Source: JAQUCI01 sp034932685
GTDB taxonomy: Bacteria > Bacillota_I > Bacilli_A > Erysipelotrichales > Erysipelotrichaceae
Assembly: GCA_034932685.1 (NCBI GenBank)
Contig: JAYFOM010000019.1
Coordinates: 1 to 15,123 of the forward strand
Direction of reading: 5' to 3'
DNA: 15,123 nt
Position 1 is the first letter of the stretch, and each line of letters opens with the position of its first letter. The translations under genes and the position numbers were made by a program. Below the pieces are notes generated by a model. It searched no databases and was not told where the DNA came from. It saw only the letters and a program-made list of their open reading frames with translations. Positions 1 to 5,620 of the stretch are shown in pieces.

Positions 1-2
1 AT

Positions 3-230
3 TGTGATGCCTTTAATTCAAACCAGAAAGCCACTGTCGAGAACATTAATAAACAATTACGACAGTTTTTCCCTAAAAAACAGTCGGTAGACTCATATAC
101 CAATGAGGATATGAAAGTTCATATGATGAATGTCAATAACCTCAAGGTTCTTTCATTATCAGGATTTAGTCCTAATGAAGCTTTCGTCAAGCTATATGGT
201 CTAGCTATATTAGAAAAGCTTTATAAATAA
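3..230 (+). CDS. IS30-family transposase, C-terminal fragment (5' end outside window)
   Basis: An open frame enters from the window's left edge and ends at TAA 228-230, giving the last 75 residues of a protein. It reads CDAFNSNQKATVENINKQLR, then a QFFPK stretch, and ends in LEKLYK. This matches the end of the DDE catalytic domain of IS30-type transposases, where a conserved Glu (here in VENIN) precedes an 'N-x-x-LRQFFPK' segment. The Glu is the presumed third catalytic residue. The protein would cut and join DNA at the element's ends. The N-terminal helix-turn-helix and the two catalytic Asp lie outside the window, so I cannot say whether the gene is intact. No damage is visible in this part. 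The family is fairly secure; the exact subgroup is not. Confidence 0.75.
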   Translation, partial: CDAFNSNQKATVENINKQLRQFFPKKQSVDSYTNEDMKVHMMNVNNLKVLSLSGFSPNEAFVKLYGLAILEKLYK

Positions 231-333
231 TAATATCGAAGCTACAAGAGCACATTTATAAAACGGAATTAAGTCTGAGAAACGGAAATAACCGGTTCTT
301 TTCGTCGTGTTTAAAATAGCTTAAAAACCTATG

Positions 334-430
334 AAATTCTCACACTTATTTCCGGTTAAAACATTATAACTGGAGCTAAGTCTAATAATTCCTTAACTTT
401 TCTTACAATCGGAAATTACTTTGAGAATTC
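334..430. repeat. Imperfect inverted repeat beside the IS30-type transposase, possible element end
   Basis: The segment 334-357 (AAATTCTCACACTTATTTCC and following bases) is an imperfect inverted copy of 407-430, which reads on the opposite strand as GAATTCTCAAAGTAATTTCC. By eye about 19 of 23-26 positions agree. A third partial copy of the core CGGAAATAA lies at 283-291. One arm may be the right end of the insertion sequence, and the other a piece of a second end or a target-site relic. I see no coding sequence between 231 and 435. The left end of the element is outside the window, so the terminal repeat cannot be confirmed. Confidence 0.3.
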
Positions 431-435
431 ACGCC

Positions 436-1098
436 TTAACTTCCCATAACTTGAGGAAACACCTGTACTTTGTAGTCTATTTCCAACGTACCATTTTCCT
501 GAATGAGTATGAGATCAATGGATTCTTCTACTTTTAATTCGTTGAACGAGTCAATCTTTAGGAGCTTGCAAAGATCATCTTTAAGATGTGTTTCTGATAT
601 AGAAGGTGAATGCTTACAGATCATTTTGCCATGCTCCACACGGTATGCACAACGCCAGACCACCTCGCCGCTTGGCCTTGTTATGCGGCGGTAATTGCTA
701 CCGCATTCGGCGCAAACTAAAAGACCACTCAGTACGTTCTGTGAACAGTACTGGGTGGTCTTTCTCTGTGTGGAGCCATCGCTATTTATTTATGTGTTGG
801 TGCGGGAGCGCTTTTCAAATTGAACAGCTACGAACAACTTCATTGGAACGGCATAAGGCACATATTTGCCGTTGCTTAGAATTTTATCAATGACAGAGCG
901 CGACCACTTAACATTGCCAGAAGGCGCAACTACTTGATCCGCTTCCAACTCGGCAGCAATGCCACCCAAGCTGGCACCATCAACATAGCGCCGGTAGATT
1001 CGCTGCACCACTTCAATTTCCGAGGCTACAATTTGCACATTGTTATCAGTCATCTTTTTAAAGCCATAAGGTATTGCCATACGTTGTTCCGTCCTTCC
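436..1098 (-). pseudogene. Large serine recombinase remnant (recombinase domain plus zinc-ribbon region), interrupted
   Basis: Two blocks lie in one reading frame on the minus strand. The first (1080 to 793) starts MAIPYGFKKM and contains a PF07508-like 'recombinase' stretch (YRRYVDGASLGGIAAEL, then WSRSVIDKILSNGKYVPY). A TAA at 790-792 stops it. The frame then continues without further stops (NSDGSTQRKTTQ, LVCAECGSNYRR, VVWRCAYRVEHGKMICKHS) to TAA 436-438. This second block has the zinc-ribbon Cys pairs seen in large serine recombinases (CAEC, then WRC and C-x-H). The whole N-terminal catalytic domain with the active serine is missing: the frame opens only six codons before the Met. GC is visibly higher than in the neighbours, fitting horizontal origin. 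It is probably the relic of an integrated element next to the tRNA gene and should have no recombinase activity. Confidence 0.8.
720..763. repeat. Near-perfect 16-bp-arm hairpin inside the recombinase remnant
   Basis: AAAGACCACTCAGTAC (720-735) is the inverse complement of GTACTGGGTGGTCTTT (748-763) apart from one G-T wobble pair. The 12-base loop contains a further GTTC/GAAC pairing, so the hairpin can extend to about 20 base pairs. It sits in the linker between the recombinase domain and the zinc ribbon, on the minus strand coding roughly KTTQY to LSGLL. On the minus strand the stem is followed by TTTTAG, so it could act as a terminator. Confidence 0.6.
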
Positions 1099-1214
1099 TT
1101 AAACTCAATTATAGCTAGGTTTTAATTGACATCCAAACACAAAAGCTGCTTATATATAGGTTTATACTCGACAGCAATCCGAAATTCGTGGTAAAAAGCC
1201 GCTTTTGGGCATAG

Positions 1215-1256
1215 AAAAAGACAGATCCATCTGTTAAAAAACAGGTCTGTCTTTTT
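1215..1256 (-). terminator. Rho-independent terminator of the tRNA-Leu gene
   Basis: An 11-bp perfect inverted repeat, AAAAAGACAGA (1215-1225) and TCTGTCTTTTT (1246-1256), starts at the encoded CCA end of the tRNA. On the minus strand the stem ends in a T tract (TCTGTCTTTTTC). A-tract and T-tract flank both sides, so it could also stop transcription coming from the left. Confidence 0.8.
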
Positions 1257-1340
1257 GGTGCGGGTAACAGGACTTGAACCTGCAAGTCTTGCGACACATG
1301 AACCTGAATCATGCGTGTTTGCCAATTTCACCATACCCGC
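1256..1340 (-). tRNA. tRNA-Leu (anticodon CAG)
   Basis: The minus strand folds as a class II tRNA of 85 nt including an encoded CCA. The acceptor arm GCGGGTA pairs fully with TACCCGC, followed by discriminator A and CCA. The D arm is GTGAAATTGGCAAACAC, a leucine-type D loop. The anticodon arm is CATGA-TTCAGGT-TCATG with anticodon CAG, reading codon CUG. A long variable arm (GTC-GCAA-GAC) and a T arm (GCAGG-TTCAAGT-CCTGT) complete it. Class II shape, discriminator A and anticodon all fit leucine. It lies 38 bp downstream of the adenosine deaminase gene on the same strand and ends in its own terminator. A recombinase relic and IS debris follow directly, typical of a tRNA-adjacent insertion hotspot. 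Confidence 0.95.
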
Positions 1341-1345
1341 AAATA

Positions 1346-1367
1346 ACTGCTATACAATTATAGCAGT
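1346..1367 (-). promoter_or_regulatory. 9-bp-arm hairpin with embedded TATAAT between add and tRNA-Leu
   Basis: ACTGCTATA (1346-1354) and TATAGCAGT (1359-1367) form a perfect inverted repeat just after the adenosine deaminase stop codon. On the minus strand it also carries TATAAT (1357-1362), which would start transcription near 1350, about ten bases before the tRNA 5' end. The matching -35 (TTCAAT, 17-bp spacer) is weak. The element may be the tRNA promoter, a weak end signal for the upstream gene, or both. Confidence 0.4.
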
Positions 1368-1377
1368 ATCATTTTGA

Positions 1378-2391
1378 CTATTGAAGATAAGATTTTAGTT
1401 TCTCAATAAAATAAGGTTTATCAGCTTCGGGCATAAATGAAGCTTCGATAGAATAGATATTCATCTTGATCAGATCATTATAAGTAAAGCCTAATTCACG
1501 CATGGCGATTTCATATTCTGAATCTAGTGTCACATTTGATAAGATCATATTATCAGTGTTCAAGGTTACTCTTACGCCCATGTCATATAGCTTTTTAATG
1601 GGGTGTTCTTTATATGAAGGTTGCGTCTTACATTGGATATTACTGGTGATACATACTTCAAGAGTAATCTTTTCATCGATAACACGTTGTACCACCTTCA
1701 TATCATCATAACAATGATGGCCATGTCCAATACGGGTGGGTTTAAAGTTTAATGCTTCATCAACACTATGAGCACCATCACAATCACCAGCGTGTATCGT
1801 TAAGGGATAACCTTCTTTTCGATATTCAACAAATAGTTCTTCATACTCTTTCATTGGTACAAAACCTTCTGGTCCTGCTAGATCAAGTCCAACAACACCC
1901 TTGCCATAGAATTCTTTCGCAAGAGCGACAGTTTCAAAGTTAGCATCTCTATTAGCATTATCAGGCGCTATCATACAACAAAGGATAATACCTATCTTAA
2001 TATTCTTTACCTCTTTAAGGGCTGCATTTACTCCTTCTAGTACAGCGATAACACTATCTTTTTGACTTAAGGATTTTTGCGTGTGTAATTGTGGCGCAAA
2101 GCGGATTTCCGCATAAGCTAATCCTTGCTTATCAACGTGTTTGATGATTTCATAAGCTGTTCTTTTCAAGGCATCATGATCTTGTAAGATCATGGTTGGC
2201 ATCGCAAAGCGTTCTAGATAATCATATACTGATTTACAATCCGATGTTAAAACGATAAACTCTCTAAAAGCTTCTAAATTATCAGCTGGTAAAGGTAAAT
2301 TACGTTCTTGTGCTAACTCCCAGGCTAACTCTGGTAACATCGATCCATCCAGATGAAAATGCAAATCTACTTTTGGAAAATCAAATTTCAT
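1378..2391 (-). CDS. add: Adenosine deaminase
   Basis: The 337-residue protein belongs to the adenosine/AMP deaminase amidohydrolase family, which converts adenosine (and deoxyadenosine) to inosine with one bound zinc. Visible landmarks: metal motif HFHLDGS (His11, His13), GLDLAGPEGF near 168-177, TIHAGD with zinc ligand His200, the RIGHGHHC block near 220-227, LEVCITSN near 244-251, and the metal Asp280 in TLNTDN. Length is normal. I chose the ATG at 2391, not the upstream start at 2433, because AAAGGTGG lies 8 bases before it and homology begins there. Two positions differ from the animal enzyme: HAGD instead of HAGE at the proton-shuttle position, and TDN instead of TDD. It is divergent from surE and shares its intergenic control region. 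Adenine deaminase is a less likely alternative. Confidence 0.87.
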   Translation of the reverse strand: MKFDFPKVDLHFHLDGSMLPELAWELAQERNLPLPADNLEAFREFIVLTSDCKSVYDYLERFAMPTMILQDHDALKRTAYEIIKHVDKQGLAYAEIRFAPQLHTQKSLSQKDSVIAVLEGVNAALKEVKNIKIGIILCCMIAPDNANRDANFETVALAKEFYGKGVVGLDLAGPEGFVPMKEYEELFVEYRKEGYPLTIHAGDCDGAHSVDEALNFKPTRIGHGHHCYDDMKVVQRVIDEKITLEVCITSNIQCKTQPSYKEHPIKKLYDMGVRVTLNTDNMILSNVTLDSEYEIAMRELGFTYNDLIKMNIYSIEASFMPEADKPYFIEKLKSYLQ

Positions 2392-2412
2392 GATTAATAC
2401 CACCTTTTCTTT

Positions 2413-2441
2413 ATTATAGCGATGAATTTTCAAGCAAACAA
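2413..2441 (-). promoter_or_regulatory. Promoter of add
   Basis: On the minus strand TTGTTT (2436-2441) is separated by 17 bases from a perfect TATAAT (2413-2418), 21 bases upstream of the chosen ATG and just ahead of its ribosome binding site. It is a good sigma-70/SigA match, arranged back to back with the surE promoter. Confidence 0.65.
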
Positions 2442-2448
2442 CATAAGG

Positions 2449-2477
2449 TTGTGATAAATTAACACTTGGTTTAAAAT
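2449..2477 (+). promoter_or_regulatory. Promoter of surE
   Basis: TTGTGA (2449-2454), a 17-base spacer and TAAAAT (2472-2477) precede the surE ribosome binding site AGAGG. Its -35 box is only 7 bases from that of the divergent add promoter, so polymerases at the two promoters could interfere with each other. Confidence 0.55.
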
Positions 2478-2502
2478 AGAGTAAATATAGAAAGAGGTTA
2501 TT

Positions 2503-3279
2503 ATGCGTATCTTAATCAGTAACGATGATGGTATTGATGCCATTGGAATTAAAGCGTTGATATCAGAAATGCGTAAGCTTGGTGAGGTCGTTGTGGTAGC
2601 GCCAGATACTCAAAGAAGCGCCAGTAGTCATTGTTTGACTATCAACGGAAGTATCAAGGTAAAGGAAATGATGCTAGATGATGATGTAAAAGGCTTCGCG
2701 GTATATGGCACTCCAGCTGATTGTGTTCATTTAGCAGTTAAAAAAATTCTTAAAGAAAAACCTGATTTGATCGTTTCCGGTATTAATCAGGGTTATAATA
2801 TTGCCAGTGATTGTATTTATTCAGGAACCGTCGCAGCAGCGCGTGAAGGCTTTATTTTAGGCATTCCATCAATTGCCATCTCATTGAATTCATTTACTTC
2901 TAAAGACTTTAGTTATGCGGCTGAAATTGCCAGACATATCAGTGAGCGCTTTATGACTGATGAGCATAATCTAGACTATATGTTGAATGTTAATGTACCA
3001 GCTGTTGAAAAATCGTTGATCAAGGGCTTAAAAGTTTGTGAATTTGCGGGAGTCAGAGATTATGATGAAAGGTTTGAACATTCACAAGATGATGAATTCC
3101 ATTATTATCATGTTGGCCCCTCAGCAGTTAAGACGCATTTGAAGGGTGATAGCTTGAACTATGATTACATAGCGCTTAAAGCAAATTATGTCACGATCAC
3201 ACCATTAGATATCGATTTAGTTCACCATCAAATATTAACCTCTTTGGCCGATAAGTGGGATGATCACTTTAAACTTTAA
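2503..3279 (+). CDS. surE: 5'-nucleotidase SurE
   Basis: This complete 258-residue SurE family protein is a metal-dependent phosphatase that releases nucleosides from 5'- and 3'-nucleoside monophosphates and can act on short polyphosphate. It starts MRILISNDDGID, with the metal-binding Asp pair (NDDG) at residues 8-9. It continues with VVVAPDTQRSASS (metal-binding Ser region, about 35-47), GTPADCVH (about 74-81), PDLIVSGINQGYN (SGIN metal site) and GTVAAAREG. All are family signatures. Length is usual (about 250). The ATG follows AGAGG at good spacing. It is divergent from add, and the two would form a short purine-salvage path (AMP to adenosine to inosine). Its last 11 bases overlap the 3' end of the convergent DeoR gene. 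Confidence 0.93.
   Translation: MRILISNDDGIDAIGIKALISEMRKLGEVVVVAPDTQRSASSHCLTINGSIKVKEMMLDDDVKGFAVYGTPADCVHLAVKKILKEKPDLIVSGINQGYNIASDCIYSGTVAAAREGFILGIPSIAISLNSFTSKDFSYAAEIARHISERFMTDEHNLDYMLNVNVPAVEKSLIKGLKVCEFAGVRDYDERFEHSQDDEFHYYHVGPSAVKTHLKGDSLNYDYIALKANYVTITPLDIDLVHHQILTSLADKWDDHFKL
3253..3276 (+). terminator. Possible weak terminator at the surE 3' end
   Basis: AAGTG (3253-3257) and CACTT (3265-3269) can form a short hairpin followed by TTAAACTTT inside the last codons of surE. Five base pairs is poor for a terminator, and no better hairpin separates the two convergent genes. Confidence 0.2.
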
Positions 3280-4027
3280 TAATATTTGGATTTAAATGTG
3301 CTAATTTTTGATAGTCATTGTTATCTATTTCTTTATCAACAATGACTTGATCAAAATCAATCAATTCAGCGTGTTTACTTAAGTATGTCTGACCTATCTT
3401 ACTGTGATCTAGCAGTAGATAGCTTGACTTTGCAGCGTTAAGCATGCTTTTTTTAACTTCAGCATCAATGGGATCAGGAACAGTCAACCCCCGTTTAAAA
3501 TCAAATGCTTGAGTTGAAAGAAAAGCTTTGTCAGCGTTGAGTGAATTAAAAAAAGCGATGGTCTTACTATCTAAAACCCCTGCAGATACACTATTGTATT
3601 CTCCTGGAGCTAATATCAGTTTGACTTTGTTGTTGTTACCTAAAAAGTTAACGATTGGCCAAGAATTGGTAATTACCGTTAGTTTGACATTGGGAATGTT
3701 TTTAGCAAGTTGCAAAGTTGTGGAGCCACTGTCAATAATAATCGTATCGTTTTCGTTGATAAGCGTAGCCGCGTAATGTCCAATACTTATCTTTTCTTTG
3801 ATCATTTGTGTTGTTTTTAATGAAAAACTTGCCTCAGCTGTCATTCCTTGATTTAAATATGCACCACCATAAGTAGTAGTGACTAAACCTTGTTTTTCAA
3901 ATAGTAAAAGATCTCGACGAATTGTCATTGTCGAAACTTGGAATTCTAAAGCAAGATCATTTACTTCAACAGTTTTATTACTTACTAAGCGATCATAGAT
4001 CGCTATTCTTCTTTGATGGGAATTCAA
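3269..4027 (-). CDS. DeoR-family transcriptional regulator of the glycyl radical enzyme operon
   Basis: The 252-residue protein is a typical DeoR sugar-phosphate-responsive repressor. The N-terminal winged helix (about residues 1-55) holds VNDLALEFQVSTMTIRRDL, the DeoR helix-turn-helix, followed by the YGGAY wing. The C-terminal effector domain (about 75-230) has the ribose-isomerase-like fold markers IIIDSGSTT, VITNSWPIV, and DKAFLSTQAFD. The start is best set at TTG 4025-4027: AAAGGA lies six bases upstream and the domain begins immediately. The open frame extends further upstream, but that part overlaps the aldolase gene and has no homology character. It is the last gene of the operon, 10 bp after the aldolase stop, and probably controls the palindromic site at the operon promoter and hence itself. 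A sugar phosphate of the pathway is the likely inducer (inference). Confidence 0.88.
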   Translation of the reverse strand: MNSHQRRIAIYDRLVSNKTVEVNDLALEFQVSTMTIRRDLLLFEKQGLVTTTYGGAYLNQGMTAEASFSLKTTQMIKEKISIGHYAATLINENDTIIIDSGSTTLQLAKNIPNVKLTVITNSWPIVNFLGNNNKVKLILAPGEYNSVSAGVLDSKTIAFFNSLNADKAFLSTQAFDFKRGLTVPDPIDAEVKKSMLNAAKSSYLLLDHSKIGQTYLSKHAELIDFDQVIVDKEIDNNDYQKLAHLNPNIIKV

Positions 4028-4037
4028 GAGGCTTCCT

Positions 4038-4712
4038 TTATTGATCAAACATTGTCTTATTGGGACCTGCGAGATCTTCAAAGTCTTTAACAAAGGCTTT
4101 GATGGCTTTACTAACATCATCATTATCTAATAGTGTGTTAAGCAGATCATATGATACAGTAATGGAATCAATACCATGAGCGATTAAAGCAAGTACTTGG
4201 TCTTTACGTTTAAAACTAGCACTGAGTACTTGACTATTTAAATTGTTTATTTTTAATATATCAGCTATTAAGCAGGCTGTTTCTACACCATTATTGCTAA
4301 TAGTCTCGATTCTATTAACATAAGGAGCTACATAGTCCGCACCAGCTTTAGCAGCTAGGAAGGCTTGCATTGGTTCGTAAATAGCCGTTGCCGTAACTTT
4401 AACACCAGCTTCTTTAAGTTTAGCGATAGCAATCAAACCATTGCGATCAACAGGGATTTTTACATAAGTATCAGCTCCGAGTATATTGCGAATAACGGCT
4501 GCTTCTTTAATCATATCAGCTACTTCAGTAGCTACGACTTGAACATGAAGTTCTCTTTCTTTGATGTATTCGCGAATTTCTAACAAAACTTCATAGGGTG
4601 GTCGACCTGTTTTCTTTAAACTTGTGGGATTGCTAGTAAATCCATCTAAGGGATAAATAGCGTCCATTTCTTTGATCTGATTAATATCTGCGCCATCAAA
4701 TAACAATTTCAT
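4038..4712 (-). CDS. fsa: Fructose-6-phosphate aldolase (FSA/transaldolase-like), probable 1-deoxy-fructose-6-phosphate aldolase
   Basis: This 224-residue class I aldolase belongs to the small FSA/TalC branch of the transaldolase family. The Schiff-base lysine is Lys85 in DTYVKIPV, the position it has in E. coli FsaA. Other FSA landmarks are GFTSNPTSL near 24-32, the Gln of HVQVVAT (about 58), TATAIYEPMQ, ADYVAPYVNRIE and the LSASFK strand. The family cleaves fructose-6-phosphate-like ketoses to glyceraldehyde-3-phosphate and dihydroxyacetone or, with 1-deoxy substrates, hydroxyacetone. The ATG follows AGGAGG by five bases. That site overlaps the last codons and stop of the activase gene (one-base gap), so translation is probably coupled. 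Position behind a glycyl radical enzyme and its activase matches E. coli ybiW-ybiY-fsaA. A plain transaldolase annotation is possible, but sequence and context favour FSA. Confidence 0.9.
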   Translation of the reverse strand: MKLLFDGADINQIKEMDAIYPLDGFTSNPTSLKKTGRPPYEVLLEIREYIKERELHVQVVATEVADMIKEAAVIRNILGADTYVKIPVDRNGLIAIAKLKEAGVKVTATAIYEPMQAFLAAKAGADYVAPYVNRIETISNNGVETACLIADILKINNLNSQVLSASFKRKDQVLALIAHGIDSITVSYDLLNTLLDNDDVSKAIKAFVKDFEDLAGPNKTMFDQ

Positions 4713-4713
4713 A

Positions 4714-5619
4714 TTAGCCTCCTATTGTTGTATTTAAGTTCATTATAACACTTAAGTTATAGAACTTTGAAATCATCTCAGTGTTTGCTTCTTTTAAATC
4801 TTTTAAGGAATAATCAAGTCCCAAGGCTTCATATTTGCCAACTCCCAAATTATGATAAGGTAAGATATCAACCTGTTTTACAGGATTGGGTAGATCAGCG
4901 ATAAGTTCTAATCGTTTTATAAAATCCGCTTCTTGATCATTTAAAGTTGGTACAATGATTAAACGAATGATGATGTCTTTATTAAGCTTTGATAACTTGT
5001 AAAGGTTATCAATGATAACCTTATTATCGGTTTTAATTAGTAACTTATGTAGAGTAGCATCAAAGGTTTTAATATCATAAAGGATCAAATCGACAAGCTC
5101 AAGTAATGGTTTTATTTCATCAAAATCAAATAACCCAGCGGTATCAATAGCAACATGAATCTGATGTTGCTTAAGGATTTTAGCGACTTCAAATACAAAA
5201 GCAGATTGTAAGGTTGCTTCACCACCTGAAAAAGTGACACCACCACCAGATATGTCGTAATAATCTTTGTCTTTAAGTAGTTTAGTGGCCAATTCAATCG
5301 GTGTATACCATTCGCCTTTTTTCTCGTAAGCATTAAAGGGACAGATATCAACCATTTCATGAAGATTAGTACAAAGTTCTCGATTAATAATACAACCATC
5401 TTGTTCTAAGGTAATAGAATTATTAACCGCATGTTTTACACAACGACCACATTTTTGACATAGCCGTTTGTGATATAAAATCTTTATGTTTGATTGGATT
5501 GTTTCTGGGTTACTACACCAGATACATCTATGATTACAACCCATCATAAAGACGGTGCTTCTGATACCTGGTCCATCCTTGGTTGAGTATCCTTGAATAT
5601 GGCTAACTAATCCAAGCAT
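4714..5619 (-). CDS. Radical-SAM glycyl radical enzyme activase
   Basis: The 301-residue protein installs the glycyl radical on the enzyme encoded just upstream, using S-adenosylmethionine and a [4Fe-4S] cluster. The radical-SAM motif is C28-x3-C32-x2-C35 (GCNHRCIWC), preceded by DGPGIRSTVF, the activase signature. The SAM-binding GGE motif is in TFSGGEATLQ (about 128-137), and AIDTAG follows. An insert at about 54-94 corresponds to the double ferredoxin-like domain of the larger activases. It is degenerate: C54, C57, C60 and C93 are present and C83 remains, but the expected Cys at 64, 86 and 89 are Ala, Leu and Met. Length fits the family (about 300). It starts one base after the upstream stop, with only a weak AGG-type ribosome site, suggesting translational coupling. 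Activase identity is very secure; cluster content is inferred. Confidence 0.92.
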   Translation of the reverse strand: MLGLVSHIQGYSTKDGPGIRSTVFMMGCNHRCIWCSNPETIQSNIKILYHKRLCQKCGRCVKHAVNNSITLEQDGCIINRELCTNLHEMVDICPFNAYEKKGEWYTPIELATKLLKDKDYYDISGGGVTFSGGEATLQSAFVFEVAKILKQHQIHVAIDTAGLFDFDEIKPLLELVDLILYDIKTFDATLHKLLIKTDNKVIIDNLYKLSKLNKDIIIRLIIVPTLNDQEADFIKRLELIADLPNPVKQVDILPYHNLGVGKYEALGLDYSLKDLKEANTEMISKFYNLSVIMNLNTTIGG

Positions 5620-5620
5620 T

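Noticed and set aside
797..807. TTGGTGCGGG at 798-807 repeats the 10 bases at the 3' end of tRNA-Leu (1255-1264), like a short attachment-site duplication.
   Set aside because: Only 10 bases match and flanks differ at once. Attachment-site repeats at tRNA 3' ends are normally longer, and large serine recombinases rarely use tRNA genes.
1099..1213. Short minus-strand open frames running from the tRNA into this gap.
   Set aside because: They overlap the tRNA and its terminator, have no ribosome site and no recognisable protein features.
4043..4052. GATCAAACAT near the aldolase 3' end resembles the operator half-site of the operon promoter.
   Set aside because: It is a single half-site encoding the last residues of the aldolase, with no inverted partner nearby.
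5112..5399. A 95-codon open frame on the same strand within the activase gene.
   Set aside because: It is a shifted-frame shadow of the activase, which has clear motifs throughout.
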